A DNA stretch of 64,000 bases, from contig DATJGF010000110.1 in the NCBI GenBank assembly GCA_035495315.1, positions 1 to 64,000 of the forward strand, written 5' to 3'. The notes beneath the pieces are model-generated. The model ran no database searches, was not told the DNA's origin, and worked only from the letters and a program-made list of their open reading frames with translations. The position numbers were made by a program, and so were the translations under genes. Shown here piece by piece: positions 51,540 to 60,423 of this stretch. The number at the start of each line of letters is the position of its first letter. The stretch's first letter is position 1. Origin of the DNA: DATJGF01 sp035495315 (GTDB lineage Bacteria > Verrucomicrobiota > Verrucomicrobiia > Limisphaerales > UBA8199).

Positions 51540-53456
51540 ATGTGCGGTTTTGCAGGCTTTCACAGGCCCCGCGACTTTCAGATAGATGCTTTGGTGCTAG
51601 CGAGGAAGATGGGGGACCGGCTACGCCACCGTGGCCCGGATGACTCAGGTGAGTGGAGCGAACCTTCTCTTGGCATAGCGTTGGCGTTCCGACGTCTATC
51701 GATCCTCGATCTTAGCGAATTTGGGCACCAGCCGATGCTCTCGAGTGACGGCCGGTTTGCCCTGGTGCTAAACGGTGAGGTTTACAACCATAACGCTCTC
51801 CGAGCTGACCTGGCTCAACAAGGACACTCTTTCCGCGGACATTCCGACACGGAAGTGCTCCTGGCGGGCATCGCCGCCTGGGGGCTGGAAAAAACCCTTC
51901 AATGCTCAGCCGGGATGTTCGCGCTGGCGCTCGTGGATATCCCTCGGCGGCAGCTTTTGCTGGCCCGTGACCGCCTTGGGGAAAAACCGCTGTTTTACGG
52001 CTGGAGCAATGGCCACTTCTTCTTCGGATCGGAACTTAAGGCTTTTCGACCCCATCCCGGATTCGTCCCCGAAGTAGATCGCCGCGCGTTGACGCTGTAT
52101 TTGCGGTTCGGATATGTTCCCTCCCCCTGGTGTATCCTCGCCGGTTTTCACAAATTGTTACCGGCACACGTCCTCTTACTTCCGCTTGATGGCAGTGCCA
52201 GTCCCGGCAGAGAAACCCTTCGATCCTATTGGTCACTGCCCAAACCGGGGGAGCGCGGAGTCTTTGCCGGTTCGCCCGAGGATTGCGTGGGTCATTTGCG
52301 GGAGTTGCTGCGGGAATCGATCCGACTGCAAATGCTGGCGGATGTTCCTGTGGGCGCGTTTCTTTCAGGCGGAATAGACTCCTCGACGGTGGTTTCGCTG
52401 TTGCAGGCCGAGGCGAGGGTCCCGGTGAAGACGTTCAGTATCGGCTTTCCAGACTCGCATTATGACGAGTCGATGCACGCCGAGCGAATTGCAAGGCATT
52501 TGGGAACAGAGCAAGTCACCTGGCGCTGCGCGGACTCCGAGCTGCTGGAATTGGCGAGGCAGGTTCCGCAGGTTTATTGCGAACCGTTTGCCGATGATTC
52601 GCAATTGCCGACGCTTGCGCTGGCCCGCCTGGCACGGCGACAGGTAACCGTGTCGCTTTCGGGCGATGGCGGTGACGAGCTGTTTCACGGCTATGGGCGC
52701 TACGAGAAAAGTCTTGAGCGTTGGCAACAACTCAAGCGCCATCCGGAAATCGGCACCACCGCCCGGTGCGCAATATTGGCTGCTTCTGCGGCAATTTCAC
52801 TTCTGGCGGAGTCGCCGTTCCAACGTAGATGGACCAGCCGGCTTGCGAAGGCACGGAACCAATGGCTGGCGCAATCGCTGCCCTGTTATTACCGGCACCG
52901 GATGTCGCTTCACAAGGCGCCAGACCTGTATTTGAGCAGGCCCGAAATCACGAAAGACTTCTTTGATGAGATGTCCGACATGCGCGGCCTCGAAGAGCAG
53001 GACGTGTCGTGTTTGAGTTACCTGGATTTGAACACGTACTTGCCCGACGACTTGTTGGTCAAAGTGGACCGAGCCGCGATGGCGGTTAGCCTCGAGACGC
53101 GCATGCCTTTACTTGATCATCGCGTGGTGGAGTATGCTGCCCAAATTCCGGATGCAATTAAGCGGCGCCACGGTCAGAACAAATGGCCGCTGCGAATGAT
53201 CCTCGCGCAAAGCGTTCCCCCAGAGCTGACCGACCGACCGAAGATGGGATTTTGTACGCCGATGGGTCGATGGTTGCGCGGCCCTTTGTTTGAGTGGGCC
53301 GAAGCCCACTTGAGTGAAGACCGGCTTCGCAGGGAGGGCTTTTTCGCACCGGAGGAAGTGCGGAGGCTATGGCGGAAGCACCAGCAAGGACCGCGCGACG
53401 CAGGCCTTTTGCTCTGGGGCTTGCTAATGTTCCAAGGGTGGTACGAGACTTTCTAA
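51540..53456 (+). CDS. asnB: asparagine synthetase (glutamine-hydrolysing)
   Basis: 638 residues from the ATG at 51540. The longer frame is wrong, because the cysteine in MCGFAGF must become the N-terminal nucleophile. Glutaminase domain about 1-210 (RHRGPDDSGEW, LAFRRLSILDLS, LVLNGEVYNH, SDTEVLL, LARDRLGEKPLFYG). Synthetase domain with PP-loop LSGGIDSSTV (about 277-286), SLSGDGGDELFHGYGRY, KVDRAAMAVSLETRMPLLDH. Makes asparagine from aspartate and glutamine. In these genomes such proteins also sit in polysaccharide clusters, but here the neighbours do not show that. Confidence 0.94.
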   Translation: MCGFAGFHRPRDFQIDALVLARKMGDRLRHRGPDDSGEWSEPSLGIALAFRRLSILDLSEFGHQPMLSSDGRFALVLNGEVYNHNALRADLAQQGHSFRGHSDTEVLLAGIAAWGLEKTLQCSAGMFALALVDIPRRQLLLARDRLGEKPLFYGWSNGHFFFGSELKAFRPHPGFVPEVDRRALTLYLRFGYVPSPWCILAGFHKLLPAHVLLLPLDGSASPGRETLRSYWSLPKPGERGVFAGSPEDCVGHLRELLRESIRLQMLADVPVGAFLSGGIDSSTVVSLLQAEARVPVKTFSIGFPDSHYDESMHAERIARHLGTEQVTWRCADSELLELARQVPQVYCEPFADDSQLPTLALARLARRQVTVSLSGDGGDELFHGYGRYEKSLERWQQLKRHPEIGTTARCAILAASAAISLLAESPFQRRWTSRLAKARNQWLAQSLPCYYRHRMSLHKAPDLYLSRPEITKDFFDEMSDMRGLEEQDVSCLSYLDLNTYLPDDLLVKVDRAAMAVSLETRMPLLDHRVVEYAAQIPDAIKRRHGQNKWPLRMILAQSVPPELTDRPKMGFCTPMGRWLRGPLFEWAEAHLSEDRLRREGFFAPEEVRRLWRKHQQGPRDAGLLLWGLLMFQGWYETF

Positions 53457-53504
53457 CCGATGGCGTTCATTTGCTTTCTGGTTCCAGCAGTGCAACGTTG
53501 TTGC

Positions 53505-54032
53505 ATGGGAAAGAGGAGATCCCGATCTACTCGACCGAGGCAGAGCCGGCCCAAACCGCGAGCCAGCACGCAGGATGTGGTAGGGCAGGTGCTCACCGAT
53601 AAGAATGTCGCGCCGAAATGGCGTCAACATTACCGGCGGTTGCTCGAATTGCGCGACCACTTGGTGCAGCAACGCCGAGACCTCGCCAAGGACGCGCTGG
53701 AAGAGCAACCCACTTTGGGCACGCACCTGGCCGATGCCGGAACTGATACGTATGACCAGGACTTCGCCTTAGGGATGCTCTCTTCTGAACAGGATGCATT
53801 GTATGAAATCGAAGAGGCGCTGGAGCGCATTCGCAATAGGACCTATGGCATCTGCGAAGTGACGGGACGGCCGATCAAACCGGCGCGTCTTGAAGCGATC
53901 CCCTGGACCCGCTTCGGCGCCGAAGCCGAGAACCAGCTGGAGCGGCAAGGAATGCGACGTGGCCCACACCTCGGACCACGCGAGGGGGTGCCCAAAGACA
54001 CTCCGGGTCATCACGAGCGCGAAGCCGAATAG
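53505..54032 (+). CDS. DksA/TraR-like protein lacking zinc-finger cysteines
   Basis: 175 residues from the ATG at 53505; an ATG at 53460, three bases after asnB, would add a hydrophobic 15-residue stretch. A basic N-terminus, a coiled-coil region (WRQHYRRLLELRDHLVQQRRDLAKDALEEQ) and the DksA-type segment DQDFALGMLSSEQDALYEIEEALERIRNRTYGICEVTGRPIKPARLEAIPWTRF identify the family. Of the four expected cysteines only one remains (CEVTGRPI); the others read Thr or are missing. Zinc binding is unlikely. It may still bind RNA polymerase through the coiled coil. Same strand as asnB. Confidence 0.8.
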   Translation: MGKRRSRSTRPRQSRPKPRASTQDVVGQVLTDKNVAPKWRQHYRRLLELRDHLVQQRRDLAKDALEEQPTLGTHLADAGTDTYDQDFALGMLSSEQDALYEIEEALERIRNRTYGICEVTGRPIKPARLEAIPWTRFGAEAENQLERQGMRRGPHLGPREGVPKDTPGHHEREAE

Positions 54033-54049
54033 TCAGCAGATTTACTCGA

Positions 54050-54175
54050 CCAATATTCAACACTAAACATCGAACACTGAACATTGAACTCTGAACGGAA
54101 TGTCCAACCTAATTACCAGCTTGGTGGTTTCTAACTTCTAAGTTCGATGCTCAGTGTTCGATGTTCGCTTCTCGA
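54050..54175. repeat. GTTCAA-type inverted repeat, copy 2
   Basis: The left side (54055-54100) reads ACATCGAACACTGAACATTG. The right side (54141-54175) reads TTCGATGCTCAGTGTTCGATG, an almost perfect complement. Between lies GTCCAACCTAATTACC. Same family as 5285-5388. It separates the DksA-like gene from convergent miaE. Confidence 0.7.
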
Positions 54176-54211
54176 TTTTCACCCCGATCTTCCCATGTCG
54201 ACTCCTACAAA

Positions 54212-54784
54212 TTAGTGCAGCAGCGGCAGTGGATTGGGCACGCGGATCAGTTCGGCATCAAGCTGCAGATAATAGTCGAGCCGTCGATGAGTCTCTGGCT
54301 CATCAATTTCTTTTGCCATCAGCAGGTAGGTCGCGTAGTGGTTGCCTTCGGATTCGACCAGGCCCTGGTAAAACGCGGCCAGCTCCGGGTCACGCGAAAC
54401 GAGTGCCTGCGCCAGGACTTGGAATTTCTCGCAACTGCGTCCCTCAATCAGGCTGCAGCAGATGAGATGATCGATCACCTGGTGACGCGCGCCGTTGCGA
54501 ACCGCGCGCATCAAGCCGCTAATCCAGGCACTCGGATAGGCTTGCCCAAACGGAATGTCGCGCTTCTTCAGTAAATTCAGCACCAATTGGAAATGTTGCA
54601 GCTCCTCGATGGCAATCGCATTCAAATCGTCAACGCGCGGGAAAAGATCCCGAAATTTTTCCAGGTTCAGTGCGCTGGTCGCCGCTTTTCGCTCCAGATG
54701 AGCATGGTCGACGAGCACCGCAGGAAGATTCACCAGCACCTTGGGCAGCCAGGTCGTTGGGATCTTTTCACGAAATAACAGCAT
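54212..54784 (-). CDS. miaE: tRNA 2-methylthio-N6-isopentenyl-adenosine hydroxylase
   Basis: 190 residues. Ferritin-like four-helix bundle with diiron ligands in VDHAHLERKAA, AIEELQHFQLVL, LIEGRSCEKFQVL and VESEGNHYATYL, the MiaE pattern. Hydroxylates the modified A37 of tRNAs, so the cell should also have MiaA/MiaB, not seen here. 12 bases after the acpS stop on the same strand, so probably cotranscribed with acpS. Confidence 0.92.
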   Translation of the reverse strand: MLLFREKIPTTWLPKVLVNLPAVLVDHAHLERKAATSALNLEKFRDLFPRVDDLNAIAIEELQHFQLVLNLLKKRDIPFGQAYPSAWISGLMRAVRNGARHQVIDHLICCSLIEGRSCEKFQVLAQALVSRDPELAAFYQGLVESEGNHYATYLLMAKEIDEPETHRRLDYYLQLDAELIRVPNPLPLLH

Positions 54785-54796
54785 TTCGGATTTCTT

Positions 54797-55177
54797 CTAG
54801 TCTCCTTCCAGAATTGCCACGGCGGTGGCATGTGCCGTGGTGTGGCTAAGGCTGATGAGCAGTCGCTTGGCGCCGCGTTCTTTCAGCAAAGCCTGACCTT
54901 TGTCATGGAGAATCACGAAGGGCTCGCCGCTTTCTTTCCGTCCCACCTCCATGTCATGCCAGCCAAGCTGTGCACCGATTCCGGTCCCGAACGCTTTGGA
55001 AATCGCCTCCTTGGCGGCAAAGCGCGCGGCTAGAAACGGACCCGGCACCCGGTGCGACAAACAGTAATTGATTTCGTTCGGATGCAGAATGCGATTGGTG
55101 AATCGATCCCCGAACTTGTCAAATGAGCCCTGGACGCGCGCTACCTCAATTATATCGATGCCGATGCCGAGTATCAT
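54797..55177 (-). CDS. acpS: holo-acyl-carrier-protein synthase
   Basis: 126 residues. ILGIGIDIIEVARV with Asp8 and FAAKEAISKAFGTGIG with Glu57 are the magnesium-binding residues of AcpS-type phosphopantetheinyl transferases. LLISLSHTTAHATAVAILE is the C-terminal strand. Attaches 4'-phosphopantetheine to acyl carrier protein for fatty-acid synthesis. Follows pdxJ, a common order in bacteria (pdxJ-acpS), here split by a 359-base repeat region. Confidence 0.96.
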   Translation of the reverse strand: MILGIGIDIIEVARVQGSFDKFGDRFTNRILHPNEINYCLSHRVPGPFLAARFAAKEAISKAFGTGIGAQLGWHDMEVGRKESGEPFVILHDKGQALLKERGAKRLLISLSHTTAHATAVAILEGD

Positions 55178-55536
55178 TTTTTAAGTCCAAAGTCCAAAGT
55201 CCCAAAGAACGCCAGATCGCTGCACGACGAAGGTGATGCTCTCAATAGGTATGCTCTCAGTAACACCTCGCTTCAGCGAGGTGCAGAAGCAGCAAAGACT
55301 CGCCCCAACCGCTTCAGCGGTTTCCAAACAGGCCGCCCGGCCCCTCAAGGATTGGGAAACCGCTGAAGCGGTTCCGATCGGTTTCGCACGCACTACCCCC
55401 AGCTGAAGCTGGGGGTTAATGAAAACAGATAGCCCTGGCAAGTCAATAGACGCGGATCGACCCAGCATACGTACCGGCACCTGACCTCTTCGTTCTCTTT
55501 GTTGCCTTCTGTTCCCTTCTGATCGGGGTTCCCGTT
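55178..55536. repeat. cluster of four palindromes between pdxJ and acpS
   Basis: Four perfect palindromes share the core GCTTCAGC or GCTGAAGC: CACCTCGCTTCAGCGAGGTG (55264-55283), AACCGCTTCAGCGGTT (55307-55322), AACCGCTGAAGCGGTT (55358-55373) and CCCCCAGCTGAAGCTGGGGG (55396-55415). A CCAAAGT tandem tract precedes them (55184-55204). An open frame across them has no start, family or hydrophobic pattern and is not credible. The region lies inside a likely operon and may affect its message. Confidence 0.75.
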
Positions 55537-56274
55537 TCATTTGTATCCCTCCATCAGGCGCAGCATTTCTTTCACGGCGTTTCCCATCCCCACCAGGACC
55601 GCGTGGCTCACAATGCTATGGCCGATGTTTAGCTCGACCAGGTGCGGCACCCGATGCAGTAGCGGTAAATTCTGATAATTCAGGCCGTGCCCGGCGTTCA
55701 CGCGCAGGCCAAGTTGATGAGCTTGTTCTGCAGCAAAAATCAACCGTTGCGATTCTTTGTCGCGTGCAACAGGGTTTGCGAAAGCTTCAGAGAACGCCCC
55801 GGTATGCAGTTCGATAAACTGGCTGCCGGTGCGGGCCGAGGCTTCGATTTGCGGAGGATCGGGCGTGATGAACAAGCTGACTTCGATGCCGTGGTCGTTC
55901 ATCCGTTTGCGCGTTTCACTCAATGCCTTCAGGTTCGCGGTAACATCCAGGCCACCTTCGGTCGTGACCTCCCGCCGCCGCTCCGGCACCAGGCAGACGA
56001 TGTCTGGCTTGAGCTTGAGCGCGATGGTAATTATCTCCTCGGCGTTGGCCATTTCGAGGTTGAGCCGCGTCTTAATTACTTCGCGCAATCTCCAAACATC
56101 GCGATCCTGGATGTGGCGACGATCCTCACGCAAATGAGCCGTAATACCGTGAGCCCCGGCGGCCTCGCAGGCGAGGGCTGCGACGACCGGGTCGGGTTCA
56201 CCATGTCCCAGTCCCCGATAACGAGCTTCCCTGACCGTCGCGACGTGATCGATGTTTACACCTAATTTCAACAT
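55537..56274 (-). CDS. pdxJ: pyridoxine 5'-phosphate synthase
   Basis: 245 residues from the ATG at 56274, giving the family start MLKLGVNIDHVATVREARY; a longer frame has no support. TIM barrel with HGITAHLREDRRHIQDRDV, VCLVPERRREVTTEGGLDV, VSLFITPDPPQIEASARTG and LRVNAGHGLNYQN, ending HSIVSHAVLVGMGNAVKEML. Makes pyridoxine phosphate from aminoacetone phosphate and deoxyxylulose phosphate (vitamin B6). First gene of the pdxJ-acpS-miaE set. Confidence 0.97.
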   Translation of the reverse strand: MLKLGVNIDHVATVREARYRGLGHGEPDPVVAALACEAAGAHGITAHLREDRRHIQDRDVWRLREVIKTRLNLEMANAEEIITIALKLKPDIVCLVPERRREVTTEGGLDVTANLKALSETRKRMNDHGIEVSLFITPDPPQIEASARTGSQFIELHTGAFSEAFANPVARDKESQRLIFAAEQAHQLGLRVNAGHGLNYQNLPLLHRVPHLVELNIGHSIVSHAVLVGMGNAVKEMLRLMEGYK

Positions 56275-56510
56275 GGCATGGCAAATATGGGTGAGCGGCG
56301 GTAGTGAGCGCAACCGCTTTTGGCGCAAAAGCGATGAACTGTTCGATGTTCGATCGTATATTTCCCATCGCCCAGTTCCCTCCCAAATGAGCCCGCGAGG
56401 ACGCGGGTTGTAGGCTTACGTCGTCCTCTACTAGGTTCACGGGAGGAGGCCGTTCGCTCAGGAATTTCCTTTGCCGCAGCGCTCATCCTTGGCAAATTAG
56501 GTGACATTCG

Positions 56511-58934
56511 ATGAAGCGGCCCCTGGCGATCATCGCATTGTTTTATGTCCTCGGCTTGCTACTGGGCGATTGGCTGCAGCCGCGATGGTGGATGCTTGGT
56601 GTCAGCGGCCTTGTCATTGCCGGCGGCGCAATCTTCTGGAGCAAAGGAAGGCCATGGCTGCTTTGGCCATTGGTTGTACTCGCGAGTTGGACGAACCTGG
56701 TTTGCCGGACCGCAATTCTTTCACCTCACGATTTACGACGGACTCAACGTGACGCCCCGCAGCTCGTCACGCTTCGCGGCTCGTTGGCGGAAACGCCGAG
56801 CCAACGAATTTACATGCGCGATGACCAGGAAATCTCGCGCTGGCTGTCGCAGATTACAGTCACTGAAATCCAGGGGTGGCAGCGGGATTGGCGACCAGCA
56901 TGCGGGTCGATCCTGGTCGTCACACCGGGACTTGTGCCGACAAACTATTTCCAAGGTCAGCAAGTCGAGGTTACCGGCGTACTGTCAACTCCTCCTGGTC
57001 CAATGGCCGAAGGTCTTTTCGATTATCGCACGTATCTGCGACGGCAGGGCATCTATTATCAGCTGAAGTGCGAATCGACAAATGACTGGCGGCTTTTGAC
57101 ACCAGGGAACGAGCCGCCGCTGAGCGACCGCTTTCTGGCCTGGGCCCAAGAGACATTGGCGCGGGGACTGCCGGCAAAAGACGAACCGCTGCACCTGCTC
57201 TGGGCGATGACGCTGGGTTGGAAAACCGGCCTGACCAGCGAGGTCTCCGAACCGTTCATGAGATCGGGAACCATGCACATCTTCGCGATTAGCGGTTTGC
57301 ACATTGCGCTGATTGCGGGGATCCTCGTCAGTATACTGCGCGTGCTGCGTCTCGCGCGCTCGTGGTGCGGCGGACTGGTCGTACCCGCGATCTGGTTCTA
57401 TACGGCAGCGACCGGCTGGCAGTCTTCGGCGATCCGCTCGGCAATCATGATGACAATCATCATCGGCGGCTGGGCGTTGCACCGGCCCAGCGATTTATTG
57501 AATTCCCTCGCCGCCGCCGCGTTTATCATCCTCGTTTGGGACCCGCAACAGTTGTTTGGAGCCAGTTTCCAGCTTTCCTTCTTTTGTGTGCTCAGCCTCG
57601 GTTTGCTGCTGCCTCCGATACAGAAGCGCTGTGATGGTTGGCTTACCCACGAGCCGCTCTTGCCGCCCGAACTGGTTCCGCGCTGGAAGCGCAGGGTATT
57701 TGTGCCGCTGCGCTGGGTGGCGACCGGGCTGGCAACCTCGCTCGCGTCCTGGCTCGGGTCGTTGCCGCTGACGGCGTATTATTTTCACCTGTTCAGCCCG
57801 GTGACACTGCTCGCGAATTTGTTAATAGTCCCGTTGAGCAGCCTGGCGTTGGCGTGCAACGTGGGAAGCTTGCTTTGCGGCAGCTGGTTTGGCTGGGCCA
57901 CGGAGCTGTTGAATCATAGTGCGTGGTTTTGGATGGCCCTGATGATCCAAATCAGCGACTGGGCAACGGTTCTGCCCGGGGCATTTCTGTACGTCCGCAG
58001 TCCCACGCTGGTCGATATGATGATTTATTACGTGCTGCTGTGCGGCGTCCTTTCCGGCTGGTTCTTGCTGCCCAAACAACGCCGCTGGGCATTGGCAGCA
58101 GCCGGATACGTCACGCTCTTTTATCTCGGACGATGGCAACTCGATCTTCATTCGGCTCGTTTGACGATCCTTCCGTTCAACGGGGCTTTGAGCATTTTCG
58201 TTCGGGCGCCTCGTCTTGCCGCCGAGCTGCTGATCGATCCCGGTAACACGAATTCGGTTCAGCTGACAACCAAGCCTTACTTGCGAGCGCAGGGAGTAAA
58301 TGCGTTGCCGCACCTGGTCCTCACTCACGGTGATGTGCGGCATATTGGCGGCGCAACACTGATCACCGAGCTGTTTGCCGTGAAGGAAGTCTGTGCCAGC
58401 CAGGCACGTTTCCGTTCAGCGGTTTATCGCCGCGCCATCAACCAATTTGAAAAGAAGCCGGGGCTACTGCGAACGGTTGAGGAAAACGAGCGCGTCGGCG
58501 GCTGGGCAGTATTGCATCCGGCGAGCAGTGAGCGGTTTGCGCAAGCCGATGACAATGCGCTCGTGCTAAAGGGCAGCTTAAACGGGACGCGAGTGGTTTT
58601 GCTGTCCGATCTGGGGACGCGCGGCCAAAAGGCATTGCTGGACTGCGGCGCCGACCTGCGGGCCGAAATTGTAGTGACGGGGTTGCCGACCGGAGGGGAA
58701 GCACTTAGTGAGGCGTTGCTCGAGGCGATCCAACCGCAGGTAATCATCGTAGCGGATTCGGATTATCCTGCCTGGGAGCGGGCACCACCTAAACTGCGGG
58801 AACGATTGTCGTCGAAAAAGATCCCGGTGATTTACACACAAACCGCCGGTGCAACGACGATCGAATTTGACCGACTCGGCTGGAACATCCGCACAATGCA
58901 GGAAACCGCCACTTCCGGTCGGCGTGGCCCGTAG
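56511..58934 (+). CDS. comEC: ComEC/Rec2-type DNA-uptake protein
   Basis: 807 residues. Short N-terminal helices, an OB-like soluble part (about 80-200), the competence membrane block with PFMRSGTMHIFAISGLHIALIAGIL and AIRSAIMMTIIIGG (about 240-480), and a C-terminal metallo-beta-lactamase-like domain from about 540. That domain normally starts with HPHADHIGG; here it is THGDVRHIGG, keeping His606 and His611 but with Asp608 and Arg610 in place of the second His and the Asp. The nuclease activity is therefore doubtful. It would carry one DNA strand across the inner membrane. Divergent from pdxJ; the 236-base gap before it shows no gene. Confidence 0.92.
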   Translation: MKRPLAIIALFYVLGLLLGDWLQPRWWMLGVSGLVIAGGAIFWSKGRPWLLWPLVVLASWTNLVCRTAILSPHDLRRTQRDAPQLVTLRGSLAETPSQRIYMRDDQEISRWLSQITVTEIQGWQRDWRPACGSILVVTPGLVPTNYFQGQQVEVTGVLSTPPGPMAEGLFDYRTYLRRQGIYYQLKCESTNDWRLLTPGNEPPLSDRFLAWAQETLARGLPAKDEPLHLLWAMTLGWKTGLTSEVSEPFMRSGTMHIFAISGLHIALIAGILVSILRVLRLARSWCGGLVVPAIWFYTAATGWQSSAIRSAIMMTIIIGGWALHRPSDLLNSLAAAAFIILVWDPQQLFGASFQLSFFCVLSLGLLLPPIQKRCDGWLTHEPLLPPELVPRWKRRVFVPLRWVATGLATSLASWLGSLPLTAYYFHLFSPVTLLANLLIVPLSSLALACNVGSLLCGSWFGWATELLNHSAWFWMALMIQISDWATVLPGAFLYVRSPTLVDMMIYYVLLCGVLSGWFLLPKQRRWALAAAGYVTLFYLGRWQLDLHSARLTILPFNGALSIFVRAPRLAAELLIDPGNTNSVQLTTKPYLRAQGVNALPHLVLTHGDVRHIGGATLITELFAVKEVCASQARFRSAVYRRAINQFEKKPGLLRTVEENERVGGWAVLHPASSERFAQADDNALVLKGSLNGTRVVLLSDLGTRGQKALLDCGADLRAEIVVTGLPTGGEALSEALLEAIQPQVIIVADSDYPAWERAPPKLRERLSSKKIPVIYTQTAGATTIEFDRLGWNIRTMQETATSGRRGP

Positions 58935-59091
58935 CGGCAGGGCGTCTCGCCTGCCGTAGAGCCGGGCATCTTGCCCGGCGGATGGACTTCGAAACCTGGA
59001 CCCAAGACCCTTCCATCGCTGAAAAGCATTGCCCTCCAATCCGAGCGGCGAGACGCCACCCTCTACGTCAGGCGAGGACGCCTGACGCTAC
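58931..59091. repeat. MITE-like element with inverted repeats, copy 2
   Basis: The arm at 58931-58957 begins GTAGCGGCAGGGCGTC and the arm at 59065-59091 ends GGACGCCTGACGCTAC. They match as reverse complements with few differences. An inner hairpin GCCGGGCATCTTGCCCGGC lies after the left arm. Same plan and nearly the same length (161 against 166 bp) as 33545-33710. Its left end overlaps the comEC stop and its right end the stop of the dehydrogenase gene. Confidence 0.8.
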
Positions 59092-60116
59092 GGCGTAATC
59101 ACCACGCGCACGTCTTCCCCGAACTGTTCCAAACGATCGAGCGTCTCATTGATCGCTCCCGCTTCCAGTGGCACTGTGCGTGTCACCACCTTCCTGAGAT
59201 CCAAGTGGCCTTGTCTCGCCCATTCGACTAATTCCGACAACTCTCCCATCAAGTGATCCGATACGCCGATGATCTCGGCCTCTTTGTTCAGCAGTTCCTG
59301 GTAGGGCGAGATCTCGAATGGCTTATTTGTGATCCCCGCGAGGGCTGCCCTGCCACGAGGTGCCAGCGAGAGCACCGCTTGTCGCATCGTGAGTGGCAGA
59401 CCGATCAGTTCCAAAGCCGCATCGACTCCCCGTCCACTGGTTAGGCGCAGAATCTCCTCAACCGGATCGACCTTCGCCGCATTAACCGGCACCGCGCCCA
59501 AACTCTCAGCCAGGGCAAGTTTAGCGGTTTTTACATCAACCCCAAACACAGGGCTGGCCTTGAGAACCCTGGCCAACTGAATCGCCGAAAGGCCCAACCC
59601 GCCGACGCCAAAAACCGCCACCGATTCTCCTGGCTTGATCCGCGCCTTGCGCAACGCATGCAATGCGGTCGAGGACGAACACATCAGCACCGCGCCGTGC
59701 TCGAACGGGACCTCGGTCGGCAGCCTGACAAGATTTCTCTCCGGGATCGCGATGAATTCCGCATACCCGCCGTCGCGATGCTTGCCAATCATCGACGCCG
59801 CTGGACAGAATTGTTCAACTCCATCGCGACAATGAGCGCATTGGCCGCAGGTCACCAGGTAATGCACGCAGACGCGATCGCCCAGCCGAAACTCCCGCGC
59901 ATCGGCGGCAATCCGCTCAACAACTCCTGCGACCTCGTGTCCCAGCGTGAGCGGCAATGGACCCGCCGGCGAGATACCTGCCCGGTAATGCGCATCCGAA
60001 TGGCAGATACCAGCCGCCTTGACCCGCACAAGCACGTCGGCCAACCCCAACGCCGGCAGAGGCACTTCCTCAAGTTCGAGGGGGCGTCCAGGTTCCCGCA
60101 GCCGAATTGCTTTCAT
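59088..60116 (-). CDS. zinc-dependent alcohol dehydrogenase
   Basis: 342 residues from the ATG at 60116 (MKAIRLREPGRPLELEEV); the 56 residues of the longer frame show no family features. Catalytic zinc: Cys in AAGICHSDAHY and His/Glu in LGHEVAGVVERI. Structural zinc: four cysteines in CGQCAHCRDGVEQFC. Rossmann domain VAVFGVGGLGLSAIQLARVL. Medium-chain NAD(P)-dependent alcohol dehydrogenase; alcohol not identifiable. The last codons and stop overlap the repeat element's arm. Confidence 0.92.
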   Translation of the reverse strand: MKAIRLREPGRPLELEEVPLPALGLADVLVRVKAAGICHSDAHYRAGISPAGPLPLTLGHEVAGVVERIAADAREFRLGDRVCVHYLVTCGQCAHCRDGVEQFCPAASMIGKHRDGGYAEFIAIPERNLVRLPTEVPFEHGAVLMCSSSTALHALRKARIKPGESVAVFGVGGLGLSAIQLARVLKASPVFGVDVKTAKLALAESLGAVPVNAAKVDPVEEILRLTSGRGVDAALELIGLPLTMRQAVLSLAPRGRAALAGITNKPFEISPYQELLNKEAEIIGVSDHLMGELSELVEWARQGHLDLRKVVTRTVPLEAGAINETLDRLEQFGEDVRVVITP

Positions 60117-60423
60117 GGTTCGATTGTAGCGGCCGGCACCCTTAGCTGCGAGTCTACTCCTGTGCCGCAACCCGGTGTTTGTTTCTTGCAGGTTGTAGGG
60201 TCGAGTGAGCCGAATTCGCAGTAGGCGTCGATCCATTAGTCCCATTGGTCGCATTGCCACCCCGCCAAAAAATTTTGCTGTCAATCCCCAAACCCCATGT
60301 TAGGCTTAAGCTGTTGATATAGTCACTGTAAGAACCTATTAACGCAGGTCGGGCGCGGCGTGCGTGCGGGCCCCAAGCAGCTCCGGGTCCTCCGCGACTT
60401 GCACCGCAAGAGAAAGAGCCAGT
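60117..60423. other. intergenic region between adh and CBS genes
   Basis: 307 bases without a gene. Contains a short imperfect repeat (GTCCCATTGGTCGCATTG near 60237-60254) and the candidate promoter of the CBS gene at 60314-60342. Nothing else is recognised. Confidence 0.4.
60314..60342 (+). promoter_or_regulatory. candidate promoter of the CBS-domain gene
   Basis: TTGATA (60314-60319) and TATTAA (60337-60342) are separated by 17 bases, both close to consensus. Transcription would start about 75 bases before the ATG at 60424. Confidence 0.5.

Noticed and set aside
55181..55540. Open frame of 119 codons between pdxJ and acpS
   Set aside because: It consists of the four-palindrome cluster and a CCAAAGT tract. 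The peptide has no family features.
60117..60284. N-terminal extension of the alcohol dehydrogenase
   Set aside because: 56 residues without family similarity; MKAIRL at 60116 is the usual start for this family.
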